From: Chitinasiproducens palmae
GTDB lineage: Bacteria > Pseudomonadota > Gammaproteobacteria > Burkholderiales > Burkholderiaceae
DNA: 64,000 nucleotides
NCBI RefSeq assembly: GCF_900095735.1
Contig: NZ_FNLO01000001.1
Coordinates: 356,634 to 420,633 of the forward strand
Reading direction: 5' to 3'
Shown here: positions 19,407-28,103 of the stretch, piece by piece
How the letters are laid out: the number at the start of each line of letters is the position of its first letter
Numbering within the stretch: the stretch's first letter is position 1
Position numbers and translations under genes: made by a program
The notes under the pieces: model-generated
Told to the model about the DNA's origin: nothing
The model's input: only the letters and a program-made list of their open reading frames with translations
Databases searched by the model: none

Positions 19407-20224
19407 AAGCCGCCGCGTTCGAATACGTCAGGAGCGATTCGCTTCCTGAAGCGCTTGAGGCGCTGCTCGACGGCAAGCCGATTGCCGGCAGCCAGTCGAT
19501 GGGTCCGATGCTCAATCTCAGACTGGCGCGACCTGCGCGCGTCGTCGACGTGTCCAGGCTTCCCGAGCTGCGGTCCGTGACCGAAACGAAGGACGGCATT
19601 CGAGTGGGCGCCGCGGTCACGCACGCGGAGATCGAGGACGGCAGGCATGCGTTGCTGCAGCACGCGTTCCTGCGTGAAGTCGCGGGCGGGATCGCGTACC
19701 GGGCCATTCGCAATCGCGGCACGATTGGCGGCAGCCTCGCACATGCCGATCCGGCAGCGGACTGGCCGCTGGCGCTGGCTGCGCTGGACGCCCGGCTGGA
19801 GCTTGCAAAGCGCGGGGGTACGCGGGTAGTGCGCGTCGGCGAGTTCATGCTGGGGGCCTTCACGACCGTGCTCGACGAGGGCGAGATCATCGCGGCGGTC
19901 CTGCTGCCCAGGCTCGGCGATACGCTGCGCTGGGGCTATCACAAGCTCTGCCGCAAGACTGGCGAATTCGCGCATGCCAGCGCTGCGGCGGCGTTCGACG
20001 CGCGTACCGGTCTCGCGCGCGTCGTGCTCGGCGCGCTCGATGGGCCACCGGCCGCGCTGGACGCACTGGCGCGCTCGATCGCACAGCGCGGCACGGCGGT
20101 GGCCAGCAAGGACGCGCTGCAGGCCGCGGTGGCCGCAGCGATGCCGGCCGCGGACCGGATCGATCGACAGATGCACACCGCCGCGCTGGAGCGCTGTCTG
20201 GCGCAAGCGTTCGGCGGCGCTTGA
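19403..20224 (+). CDS. FAD-binding medium subunit of molybdenum hydroxylase (CoxM/CutM type), PicA component
   Basis: A 273-residue flavoprotein subunit that relays electrons from the molybdenum and Fe-S centres. The two FAD pyrophosphate-binding loops are visible as GSQSMGPMLNLRL near residue 32 and GTIGGSLAHADPAADWPL near residue 110. The C-terminal CO-dehydrogenase flavoprotein domain follows. It starts with ATG overlapping the stop of the large-subunit gene by 4 bases, a sign of coupled synthesis. The Fe-S subunit gene lies 27 bases downstream. Confidence 0.92.
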   Translation: MKAAAFEYVRSDSLPEALEALLDGKPIAGSQSMGPMLNLRLARPARVVDVSRLPELRSVTETKDGIRVGAAVTHAEIEDGRHALLQHAFLREVAGGIAYRAIRNRGTIGGSLAHADPAADWPLALAALDARLELAKRGGTRVVRVGEFMLGAFTTVLDEGEIIAAVLLPRLGDTLRWGYHKLCRKTGEFAHASAAAAFDARTGLARVVLGALDGPPAALDALARSIAQRGTAVASKDALQAAVAAAMPAADRIDRQMHTAALERCLAQAFGGA

Positions 20225-20251
20225 CCACAAGCATAAAGAGTCAGAGTCCCC

Positions 20252-21460
20252 ATGTCAGTGATTGAACTAACCGTCAACGATCGTTCGGTACGCGCCGACG
20301 TGCAGCCGCGCGTGCACCTCGGTGACTTCCTCCGCGACACGCAACATCTCACCGGCACGCACCTCGGATGCGAGCACGGCGTGTGCGGCGCCTGCACGGT
20401 ATTGATCGACGGCGAACCGGTGCGCTCCTGCATCACGTTCGCGGTTGCATGCGAGAAGCAGCACGTCCGTACGATCGAGGGCTTCGACGACGATGAGCTG
20501 ATGCAGCGCCTTCGCCAGTCGTTCTCCGTCCATCATGGCCTGCAGTGCGGCTACTGCACGCCCGGCATGCTGATCGCCGCGCGGGACATCGTGCAACGTT
20601 TCCCGGCTGCCGACGAGGCCCGGATTCGGCTGGAGCTTTCCGGCAATCTGTGCCGCTGTACCGGCTATATGGGCATCGTGAAGGCGATCAAGGCGGTGTT
20701 GCAGGACCTGAAGGAGCGTCCGATCGCGGCGCCGGAAGCGTCGGCACGCGTGGCCGCTAAAGTCGAAAGCACTGCGCCGCCCGCGGCGTTCCAGACGTTC
20801 GCGGCGGCCGCCGCGCCGGCGTCGGGCAGCGGCGCAGCGCCCGATGCCGCGGCCGCGCCGGCCGGCACCAGCTCGGCCGAGGCGCAGTCGACCTCGCGCA
20901 AGGGCTGGACCGCGATAGACGATAGCTTCGTGGTCCCGTTCGCGTTGGATCAGGTCTGGGCATTCATGGGGGACCTGCCGCGCGTGGTGCAGTGCCTGCC
21001 CGGCGCCGAACTGGTCGAGCATGGCGGCGAGACGGTCAAGGGTCGGATTGCGATCAAGTTCGGGCCGATGTCGGCTAACTTCGCGGGCGGCGCGCGTCTA
21101 GAACGCGACGACGCCGCGCATCGCGCGGTGGTGCGAGGCGCGGGGCAGGACAACATCAGCCGCTCGCGAGCCAACGGCGATGTGACCTATGTCCTGAGCA
21201 GCGACGGCGCGGGCAGTACGCGGGTCGCGGTCACGCTCGAATACATGCTGCAGGGCCCGCTCGCACAGTTCTCGCGCTCGGGACTGGTCAAGGATTTCGT
21301 GCGTCGCATGATCGCCGATTTCGGTGCCCGCATCACTGCGCAGCTTGGCGGCGACACGGCGCCGGCGGCGCTCGGCGCCACCACCAAATTCAATATGGGC
21401 AGCCTGGTCTGGAGCGTGGTCTGGGGGCGCATACGGCGGCTGTTCGGCAGGGCCGGGTAG
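20252..21460 (+). CDS. [2Fe-2S] subunit of molybdenum hydroxylase fused to a CoxG domain, PicA component
   Basis: A 402-residue fusion. Residues 1-160 are a standard CoxS/XdhA-type Fe-S subunit. The plant-type cluster ligands are Cys40, Cys45, Cys48 and Cys60, and the second cluster ligands are Cys99, Cys102, Cys134 and Cys136. An Ala-rich linker of about 50 residues leads to a SRPBCC domain of the CoxG (carbon monoxide dehydrogenase subunit G) family from about residue 220, with the signature GDLPRVVQCLPGAEL. CoxG proteins are normally separate and are implicated in membrane recruitment or maturation of the enzyme. The fusion suggests the hydroxylase carries its own anchor or chaperone. Last gene of this operon segment. 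Confidence 0.9.
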   Translation: MSVIELTVNDRSVRADVQPRVHLGDFLRDTQHLTGTHLGCEHGVCGACTVLIDGEPVRSCITFAVACEKQHVRTIEGFDDDELMQRLRQSFSVHHGLQCGYCTPGMLIAARDIVQRFPAADEARIRLELSGNLCRCTGYMGIVKAIKAVLQDLKERPIAAPEASARVAAKVESTAPPAAFQTFAAAAAPASGSGAAPDAAAAPAGTSSAEAQSTSRKGWTAIDDSFVVPFALDQVWAFMGDLPRVVQCLPGAELVEHGGETVKGRIAIKFGPMSANFAGGARLERDDAAHRAVVRGAGQDNISRSRANGDVTYVLSSDGAGSTRVAVTLEYMLQGPLAQFSRSGLVKDFVRRMIADFGARITAQLGGDTAPAALGATTKFNMGSLVWSVVWGRIRRLFGRAG

Positions 21461-21560
21461 CGACAAGCCGGCGTCCGGCAGCCGCCGCCGGCCGCCGGTT
21501 GGTGGTTGCGGCTTGCTGATCGCCGGTCGGTGCTTGTGAGTCGGCGGTCTTCGGATGCGC

Positions 21561-21672
21561 GTCGCCGGCTGACTGTCGCCGGCTGACTGTCGCCGGCTGA
21601 CTGTCGCCGGCTGACTGTCGCCGGCCCACTGTCGCCGGCTCACTGTCACCCGCTCACTGTCACCGGCTAATG
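21561..21672. repeat. 14-bp minisatellite upstream of picC
   Basis: Eight tandem 14-base units of consensus GTCGCCGGCTGACT. The first four are identical, the last four diverge progressively. The array occupies the gap between the PicA operon and the picC promoter region. Confidence 0.92.
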
Positions 21673-21737
21673 GTAACCAGTGCACGGTCACCGTTCTACC
21701 CCGGCGCGCCACGCACGGCGCGTTGATACGACCCATT

Positions 21738-21753
21738 CGTCAGTACACTGATT
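21738..21753. promoter_or_regulatory. PicR-type operator, site 2
   Basis: CGTCAG-TACA-CTGATT with core TCAG-N4-CTGA at 21740-21751, directly before the GGAG ribosome site (21755-21758) and ATG (21767) of the amidohydrolase gene. No clear -35/-10 pair was found around it. Confidence 0.7.
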
Positions 21754-21766
21754 TGGAGATGTCTCG

Positions 21767-22738
21767 ATGAGTAGCAACAAGCGAATTCGCAAGATCGCGC
21801 TGGAGGAACACTTCACAGCGCCGGGCTTCCAGAGTTATTCGAAAGGCTTCACGCAGCACATTGCGCCCGACGTCCTGCGCGATCTCGCATCTCGTCTGGC
21901 GGATTTCGACGAACAACGGATCGAAGAGATGGATCGGGCCGGCATCGATTTCACCATCCTCTCGCAGACCGGCCCGAGTGTGCAGGGCGAGACCGATCCC
22001 GAGGTGGCGATTCGACGCGCCGCGGAGTGCAACGACTTCCTGGCGCGGCAGATCGAACGTCGTCCGAGCCGCTTCGGCGGTTTCGCGACGCTGCCGATGC
22101 ACACGGCGGCCGGCGCCTCGCGCGAACTGACGCGGGCGGTGCAGGAACTCGGTTTCAAGGGCGCGCTCGTGAACGGCCATACGCTCGGCACGTACTACGA
22201 CGATCCGGCGTACGACGCATTCTGGGCGACGCTGCAAGGGCTGGACGTGCCCCTCTATCTGCACCCGACCGATGCGTTCGTCTCGCCCCGGGTGCTCGAC
22301 GGCCATCCGGAGCTTACCGGTGCCACGTGGGGGTGGGGCGTGGAGACCGGAAGTCACGCGCTGCGGCTGCTGTTCGGCGGCGTGTTCGACCGGTTCCCGG
22401 GCGTCAAGCTGATTCTCGGTCACATGGGCGAGGGACTGCCTTTCCTGCGCTGGCGTTTCGACAGCCGCTTCGCGGTGTACTCGCATGGCGTGCAACTGGC
22501 GAAGGCGCCGTCCGCCTACATCGGTTCGAACATCGTGATCACGACTTCGGGCGTCTGTTCGGCACCCGCCCTGCTCGGCGCGATCGGTGAGATGGGCCCT
22601 GAAGCAGTGATGTTCTCGGTCGATTACCCCTATGAATCGACCGCGCTCGCAGCCGATTTCATCGCGGACGCACCGCTCGACGACGAGGTTCGCGCGCTGG
22701 TCTGCCACGGCAACGCCGAGCGTCTCTTCCGCCTGTGA
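21767..22738 (+). CDS. picC: amidohydrolase family protein, probable 3,6-dihydroxypicolinate decarboxylase
   Basis: A 323-residue metal-dependent decarboxylase of the amidohydrolase-2 (ACMSD/LigW-like) superfamily. The metal-binding start EEHF is at residues 13-16, with the motif LYLHPTDAF in the middle, LGHMGEGLPFLRWR, and the C-terminal aspartate in FSVDYPYES. Known PicC, which decarboxylates 3,6-dihydroxypicolinate to 2,5-dihydroxypyridine, is of this family and length. The order here (hydroxylases before, 2,5-dihydroxypyridine dioxygenase after) fits that step. It begins the second PicR-controlled unit, with the operator 13 nt before the start codon. Other decarboxylations of hydroxybenzoates cannot be excluded. 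Confidence 0.83.
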   Translation: MSSNKRIRKIALEEHFTAPGFQSYSKGFTQHIAPDVLRDLASRLADFDEQRIEEMDRAGIDFTILSQTGPSVQGETDPEVAIRRAAECNDFLARQIERRPSRFGGFATLPMHTAAGASRELTRAVQELGFKGALVNGHTLGTYYDDPAYDAFWATLQGLDVPLYLHPTDAFVSPRVLDGHPELTGATWGWGVETGSHALRLLFGGVFDRFPGVKLILGHMGEGLPFLRWRFDSRFAVYSHGVQLAKAPSAYIGSNIVITTSGVCSAPALLGAIGEMGPEAVMFSVDYPYESTALAADFIADAPLDDEVRALVCHGNAERLFRL

Positions 22739-22784
22739 GCCTTGTCGAGCGAGCGGCATCCAACACATCAAATCGGAGCAGGGA

Positions 22785-23537
22785 ATGAGCAAGAGTTTTC
22801 GCATCGGGCAGATCGTGCCGAGTTCCAACACCACGATGGAAACCGAGATTCCGGCGATGCTGCTGGCGCGGCAGACCGTGCGGCCGGAGCGCTTCACGTT
22901 TCACTCCAGCCGCATGCGGATGAAGAAGGTTGTCAAGGAGGAACTGGCCGCAATGGACGCGGAGTCGGACCGGTGTGCGGTGGAGCTGAGCGACGCCCGC
23001 GTCGACGTGCTCGGGTATGCGTGCCTGGTCGCGATCATGGCGATGGGGCACGGCTACCATCGCGTCTCGCAAGAGCGCCTGCGCGAGCGCACCGTCGAAA
23101 ATGGTGGCGCGGCGCCGGTGATCACGAGCGCGGGCGCACTGGTCGATGCGCTGAAGGTCATCGGCGCGAAGCGCATCGTGGTCGTTGCGCCGTACATGAA
23201 GCCGCTGACCGAGCTGGTTGTCGACTACATCCGCAACGAAGGCTACGAAGTCATCGATTACCGGGCGCTGGAGATCCCGGACAACCTCGATGTCGGCCGG
23301 CACGATCCCGCACGACTGCCCGACATCGTCAAGACCTTGCCGTATCAGGACGCGGACGCCATCGTGCTGTCCGCCTGCGTGCAAATGCCCTCGCTGCCGG
23401 CCGTTGCCAAGGTGGAAGCGATGACCGGCAAGCCAGTCATTACCGCGGCCATCGCCACCACGTACGCGATGCTGAAACAGCTCGACCTCGAGGCATACGT
23501 GCCCGGTGCGGGCGCCTTGCTTTCCGGCGCATATTGA
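22785..23537 (+). CDS. picG: maleate cis-trans isomerase
   Basis: A 250-residue member of the Asp/Glu racemase superfamily that isomerises maleate to fumarate (NicE/MaiA/PicG). The N-terminus RIGQIVPSSNTTMETE and the two catalytic cysteines, Cys80 in GYACL and Cys198 in LSACVQMPSL, match the maleate isomerase group rather than glutamate racemases. GGAG just upstream supports the ATG at 22785. This is the last step of the pathway, delivering fumarate to the TCA cycle, and it is encoded within the operon between the decarboxylase and deformylase genes. Confidence 0.92.
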   Translation: MSKSFRIGQIVPSSNTTMETEIPAMLLARQTVRPERFTFHSSRMRMKKVVKEELAAMDAESDRCAVELSDARVDVLGYACLVAIMAMGHGYHRVSQERLRERTVENGGAAPVITSAGALVDALKVIGAKRIVVVAPYMKPLTELVVDYIRNEGYEVIDYRALEIPDNLDVGRHDPARLPDIVKTLPYQDADAIVLSACVQMPSLPAVAKVEAMTGKPVITAAIATTYAMLKQLDLEAYVPGAGALLSGAY

Positions 23538-23560
23538 GTTCGGCGGAGTCGAAGAACGGC

Positions 23561-24424
23561 ATGAGTCCATCCTCCAATCTCCTGTATGGCGGCAACGTCG
23601 GTGCAAATGGCATCCGCCAGCACTATCTGCGATATCGCGGCGACGCCGCCTCGCAAGCGGGACACGATCCCGTCATCATCGTGCCCGGCATCACGAGTCC
23701 GGCCGTGACATGGGGTTTTGTCGCCGAGCACTTCGGCGAGACGTTCGACACCTATGTCCTCGATGTGCGTGGTCGGGGTCTCTCGTCGGCCTCGGACACG
23801 CTCGACTACAGCCTCGATGTGCAGGCGGCGGATCTGAGCGCCTTCGCCGAGGCACTCGGGCTCGAGCGTTACAGCGTGGTAGGCCACTCGATGGGCGGGC
23901 GAATCGCGGTTCGCGCGGCGAGCCGTCATGCGGGCGCCATGGCACGCCTCGTGATGGTCGATCCGCCGGTCTCCGGTCCGGGCCGACGGCCGTACCCGTC
24001 GAAGCTGCCCTGGTACGTCGATTCGATGGCGCTGGCCCGCGACGGTATGGATGCCGAGGCGATGCGCGCATTCTGTCCAAGCTGGACCGACGAACAGCTG
24101 AAACTGCGCGCGGAATGGCTGCACACCTGCGACGAGCGGGCGGTACGCGAGAGCTTCGACGGCTTCCACACGGACGACATTCATGTCGATCTGTCGCGCG
24201 TGCAACTGCCAGTGCTGCTCGTTACCGCAAGCCGGGGCGATGTCGTGATGGATGCCGACGTGGCCGAAATCGAGACACTGTTGCCAGCTGTGCGCCATGC
24301 CCGCGTGCCGGACGCGGGTCACATGATCCCCTGGGACAACGAAGCTGGCTTCTATGCCGCGCTCGGCGATTTCCTCGGCGCCCCCGTTCCGCTGGCCACG
24401 TCTTCCGCGCCCGTTGCGCGCTGA
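23561..24424 (+). CDS. picE: alpha/beta hydrolase, N-formylmaleamate deformylase
   Basis: A 287-residue alpha/beta-hydrolase with the nucleophile elbow GHSMGG (Ser110), the oxyanion region PGITSPAVTWGF near residue 45, and the catalytic histidine in DAGHMIPW. It resembles NicD, which hydrolyses N-formylmaleamate, the product of 2,5-dihydroxypyridine cleavage, to maleamate and formate. The gene sits directly before the dioxygenase gene. The start at 23561 begins a 25-residue leader typical of this group, though its ribosome site is weak. Confidence 0.9.
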   Translation: MSPSSNLLYGGNVGANGIRQHYLRYRGDAASQAGHDPVIIVPGITSPAVTWGFVAEHFGETFDTYVLDVRGRGLSSASDTLDYSLDVQAADLSAFAEALGLERYSVVGHSMGGRIAVRAASRHAGAMARLVMVDPPVSGPGRRPYPSKLPWYVDSMALARDGMDAEAMRAFCPSWTDEQLKLRAEWLHTCDERAVRESFDGFHTDDIHVDLSRVQLPVLLVTASRGDVVMDADVAEIETLLPAVRHARVPDAGHMIPWDNEAGFYAALGDFLGAPVPLATSSAPVAR

Positions 24425-24444
24425 CACGATTACGGAGAACCATC

Positions 24445-25479
24445 ATGCCAGTCAGTGATTACCAGATGGTCGAAGCCTGGAAGGAAGTGCTCAGGCTGTC
24501 CCGTCTCGAAGCCGGCCAGACGGTGACCATCCTCACCAGCTCGGGGACGCATCCGCAGACGCTGGCCACCGCGCTGATCGCCACGCAGACGATGGGCGCG
24601 GTTGTGAACCGGCTCGATCTGCCGCCGGTGAACGGCGAGAAGGCGTTGAGCCGTGATGCGTTGGCCTACCTCGGTACGACGCCGCTCACCGGCAATCGCG
24701 CGGCGGTCGCTGCACTGAAGGAAAGCGATCTCGTCCTCGACCTGATGACATTGCTGTTCTCGCCGGAGCAGCTCGACATCTTGAAGACCGGCACCAAGAT
24801 CCTGCTGGTGGTCGAGCCGCCGGAGGTGCTGACCCGTCTCGTGCCGACGTTGCAGGATCGCGAGCGGGTGCTCGCCGCAAAAGCCCGCATCGCCGGCGCC
24901 AGGACCATGCGCATCCGATCCGTCGCGGGCACCGATTTCCATTGCCCGCTAGGGGAGTTCGCGCCTATCGCCGAGTACGGCTTCGTCGACGAACCCGGCC
25001 GCTGGGACCATTGGCCGAGCGGCTTCGCATTGACTTTCCCCGACGACGGGAAAGCGCGCGGGCGCATTGTCATCGACCGCGGCGACATCCTGCTGCCGCA
25101 GAAGCGCTATGTGCAGGAGCCGATCGAGCTGACCATCGAAGGCGGTTATGCCACGAAGATCGCGGGCGGCATCGACGCCGAACTGCTGTCGGAGTACATG
25201 GCCACCTTCAACGACAAGGAAGCGTACGCGATATCGCATATCGGTTGGGGCCTGCAGCCGCGTGCACAGTGGTGTGCCCTCGGGCTTTATGACCGGGAGG
25301 CGACGCTCGGCATGGATGCGCGTGCCTTCGAGGGCAACTTCCTGTTCTCGCTCGGCCCGAACAACGAAGCGGGCGGCAACCGGACGACAACCTGTCACAT
25401 CGACGTGCCGCTGCGCCACTGCGACGTATTTCTCGACGACGAGCCCGTCGTTCGGAATGGCGTCGTGCTAGATAGATAA
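24445..25479 (+). CDS. picD: 2,5-dihydroxypyridine 5,6-dioxygenase
   Basis: The ring-opening enzyme, converting 2,5-dihydroxypyridine and oxygen to N-formylmaleamate. The 344-residue protein keeps the iron ligands at exactly the positions I recall for Pseudomonas putida NicX: His265 in AISHIGWG, His318 and Asp320 in TCHIDVP. This is a small dioxygenase family unlike the common extradiol enzymes, so the identification is specific and anchors the whole cluster to a pyridine degradation route. ATG at 24445 follows ACGGAG. The amidase gene begins 12 nt after its stop. Confidence 0.95.
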   Translation: MPVSDYQMVEAWKEVLRLSRLEAGQTVTILTSSGTHPQTLATALIATQTMGAVVNRLDLPPVNGEKALSRDALAYLGTTPLTGNRAAVAALKESDLVLDLMTLLFSPEQLDILKTGTKILLVVEPPEVLTRLVPTLQDRERVLAAKARIAGARTMRIRSVAGTDFHCPLGEFAPIAEYGFVDEPGRWDHWPSGFALTFPDDGKARGRIVIDRGDILLPQKRYVQEPIELTIEGGYATKIAGGIDAELLSEYMATFNDKEAYAISHIGWGLQPRAQWCALGLYDREATLGMDARAFEGNFLFSLGPNNEAGGNRTTTCHIDVPLRHCDVFLDDEPVVRNGVVLDR

Positions 25480-25491
25480 CACACGGTCACC

Positions 25492-26115
25492 ATGTCAAAC
25501 GATCTCGAAACCTACCAGCGGCAGAGTTTTGGCCAGACGCTGCAGCCGAAGGCACCGGTAGCGCTGCTCATCGTCGACTTCGTCAACAGCTTCGCCGACC
25601 CGGGCCGCTTCGGCGGCGGCAATATCCGCGACGCGATCCGCAACACGGTGCCGCTGCTCGCGCATGCCCGCGAGCGCGGCTGGCCGGTGGCCCATACGCG
25701 CATCGTCTTTGCCGACGACGCGTCGGATCACAACATCTTCACGGAGAAGGTGCCGGGCATGCTGACATTGAAGGAGCATGACGACGGCAGCGCGATCGTC
25801 GACGAGCTGGCGCCGCAGGCGGGCGAACTCGTGGTGCGCAAGACCGTGCCGTCGGCATTCTTCGGCACATCGCTTTTCGCCTGGCTCGCGCAACGCGGCG
25901 TCCAGACGCTGGTCGTGGCCGGCGCGGTGACAAGCGGCTGCGTGCGCGCGTCGGTCGTCGATGCCATGCAGTACGGTTTCCGGCCGTTCGTGCTGTCCGA
26001 CTGCGTGGGCGACAGGGCGCTCGCTCCTCACGACGCGAACCTATTCGACATGGCGCAGAAGTACGCGGTGGTGATGTCGCGCGACGACGCGCTCGGCTTG
26101 CTAGGCGCGCTGTGA
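25492..26115 (+). CDS. picF: maleamate amidohydrolase (isochorismatase family)
   Basis: A 207-residue cysteine hydrolase that deaminates maleamate to maleate and ammonia (NicF/PicF). The catalytic triad of the family is visible as Asp29 in IVDFVNSF, Lys117 in VVRKTVPSAF and Cys150 in VTSGCVRAS, preceded by the cis-peptide region typical of these enzymes. It closes the run of four ring-fission-to-fumarate genes. After a spacer of about 390 bases the transporter gene follows on the same strand. Confidence 0.93.
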   Translation: MSNDLETYQRQSFGQTLQPKAPVALLIVDFVNSFADPGRFGGGNIRDAIRNTVPLLAHARERGWPVAHTRIVFADDASDHNIFTEKVPGMLTLKEHDDGSAIVDELAPQAGELVVRKTVPSAFFGTSLFAWLAQRGVQTLVVAGAVTSGCVRASVVDAMQYGFRPFVLSDCVGDRALAPHDANLFDMAQKYAVVMSRDDALGLLGAL

Positions 26116-26507
26116 TCTGGGCTGCCTTCGCGAACGCGGCGGCGCTGTCAGCGCCAATGGCGCCAGCTTCTCGATCGGTCGTGAAGATCTTAGCCGTTAG
26201 ATTAGGCATGCAAAGTGTATCAACGGGGCGGAAACGGGGGTAGGTGCTCGGACGGCGTCCCCCGCATTCGTCGTCGTGCCCGATTTGCGGAATCGGGACC
26301 CGGTTCAACGTCATGGGCGCACACGATGCGGCGATCCGGTCCGTCGTCACGTTGCCAAAGCGTGCCGATCGGCGAGTCGCAACGCTGATCGGGTACGGCA
26401 GCGATCACTGTCTCTGCCACAGGTCTTTCGAATCATCAGCCGTCTCGTCCAGGACCAAACAGGCTCCGAATCGAGGCCGTACTTGTGCGGTATCCACTGA
26501 TCCAAAC
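26116..26507. other. 390-bp spacer in the pic cluster
   Basis: No coding frame of its own, no copy of the TCAG-N4-CTGA operator and no clear terminator were seen. The transporter downstream could be read through from picF or have an unrecognised promoter. Confidence 0.45.
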
Positions 26508-28103
26508 ATGGCTACTACAACATCGGAAAATACCGAAGCGGGCGTGACGAAGCGGCAGTTCCTCCTGATCTTCGCATCGTCGTTTGGTGCCTTGCTCGAG
26601 TGGTACGACTTCTATGTCTATGCAGCACTGGCGGGCGTGTTCGGATCGTTGTTCTTTCCAAGCGGCAACGACACCACCGCGTTTCTCGCCAGTCTCGCAA
26701 CGTTTGGCGCAGGCTTTCTGGTGCGCCCGCTGGGCGCGCTGTTCTTCGGCCGGCTTGGCGACAGGATCGGACGCAAGTACACGTTCATGGCGACCATCGT
26801 GCTGATGGGGGTGTCGACCGTCGGTGTCGGTCTGCTGCCGTCCTACGAACGGATCGGCATGGCGGCGCCGATCCTGCTTGTCGCGCTGCGCTTGTTGCAG
26901 GGCTTCGCGCTCGGCGGAGAGACCGGCGGCGCAGCCACCTATCTTGCCGAGCACTCGCCGCCGACCAAGCGCGGCTTCTACACCAGTTCCTTGCAGACCA
27001 CCGCGACGCTTGGGCTGCTGACATCGATCGTCGTGGTCGGCGTGACGCGGGGATTGATGGACGAATCGAATTTTCGCGCCGGTGGCTGGCGCGTGCCGTT
27101 TCTCGTCTCGATCGTGCTGTTGGCGGTCTCGGTGTATCTGCGGACCAAGTTGTCGGAATCGCCGACCTTTCAGCGCATGAAGCACGCGGGAAAGCTCTCT
27201 GCCTCGCCGATCGGCGAAAGCTTCGGCACCTGGGGCAATCTCAAGTATGTGCTGATCATGCTCTTCAGCACCGCCTCGGGCGTGGGCGTCGTGTTTGGAA
27301 CCGGGCACTTCTATTCGATGTATTTCCTGCAGAACACGTTGAAGGTGGCCCCGAACACCGTCAATCTCTTTCTTGCCATTGCGCTGGTCGGGGTATTTCC
27401 GTTCTATCTGTTGTTCGGCTGGTTGTCCGATCGGATCGGCCGCAAATGGATCATGATGCTGGCATGCCTGCTGTTGGCCGTCACCACGCAGCCGATTTTC
27501 CGTGTGTTGACGCATTACGCGAACCCGAAGCTGGAGGCGTTCCAGCGGAATGCGCCGGTGACGGTGCACGCAAGCGGCTGCAACTTCTCGCTGTTTGCCG
27601 CGCCGAGCAGCGATTGCGACCGCATCCGCACCTTTCTCAGTGCCGCGGGCGTGTCGTATGAACAGGCGCCCCAGCTGCGAGGACGAGCCGCACACACCAC
27701 GATCGGCCGGGTTGAAGTCGAAGGCGCGGATCAAGCCGCGTTGGAGCGGGCGCTGGTGGCGAACGGCTGGTCCAAGCACGCCGACCCTGCGACGGTGAAT
27801 GGACCGATGGTTGTTCTCCTGATGTGGCTGCTGCTGCTGTATCTCGCAATGGTGTACGGGCCGATGGCAGCGTTCATGGTCGAGCTTTTCCCAGCGCGGA
27901 TCCGCTACACCTCGTTGTCGCTGCCGTTCCATCTCGGATCGGGCTGGTTCGGCGGCATGCTGCCGTTCGTGGTCTCGGCGATGTCCGTGGCAGCGGGGAA
28001 TGTCTACTTCGGCCTCTGGTATCCGATCGTGATCGCCGCGATCTCGTTCGTCGTCGGCGCGCTTTTCGTTCCGGAGACGTACCGGCGTGATATCACGCAA
28101 TAA
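26508..28103 (+). CDS. MFS (metabolite:H+ symporter) transporter with large hydrophilic insert
   Basis: A 531-residue MHS-type major facilitator, beginning with the signature first helix SSFGALLEWYDFYVYAAL. The loop GRLGDRIGRKYTFMAT follows helix 2. Between helices 8-10 lies an insert of about 100 hydrophilic residues (about 333-435) with two cysteines in ASGCNFSLFAAPSSDC. Membrane helices resume after it. ATG at 26508 starts the family alignment, so the longer upstream frame is rejected. It probably imports the pyridine carboxylate of this pathway. The porin gene overlaps its 3' end by 17 bases. Confidence 0.88.
   Translation: MATTTSENTEAGVTKRQFLLIFASSFGALLEWYDFYVYAALAGVFGSLFFPSGNDTTAFLASLATFGAGFLVRPLGALFFGRLGDRIGRKYTFMATIVLMGVSTVGVGLLPSYERIGMAAPILLVALRLLQGFALGGETGGAATYLAEHSPPTKRGFYTSSLQTTATLGLLTSIVVVGVTRGLMDESNFRAGGWRVPFLVSIVLLAVSVYLRTKLSESPTFQRMKHAGKLSASPIGESFGTWGNLKYVLIMLFSTASGVGVVFGTGHFYSMYFLQNTLKVAPNTVNLFLAIALVGVFPFYLLFGWLSDRIGRKWIMMLACLLLAVTTQPIFRVLTHYANPKLEAFQRNAPVTVHASGCNFSLFAAPSSDCDRIRTFLSAAGVSYEQAPQLRGRAAHTTIGRVEVEGADQAALERALVANGWSKHADPATVNGPMVVLLMWLLLLYLAMVYGPMAAFMVELFPARIRYTSLSLPFHLGSGWFGGMLPFVVSAMSVAAGNVYFGLWYPIVIAAISFVVGALFVPETYRRDITQ

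Noticed and set aside
17004-21460. Aerobic carbon monoxide dehydrogenase (coxMSL)
   Set aside because: The large subunit lacks the AYXCSFR active-site loop, and the operon is built around pyridine ring-opening genes and the PicR-type operator.
21767-26115. Nicotinate (nic) degradation cluster
   Set aside because: No NicC-type FAD monooxygenase and no NicB cytochrome-containing subunit are present. The decarboxylase and four-component Rieske oxygenase point to a picolinate-type route instead.
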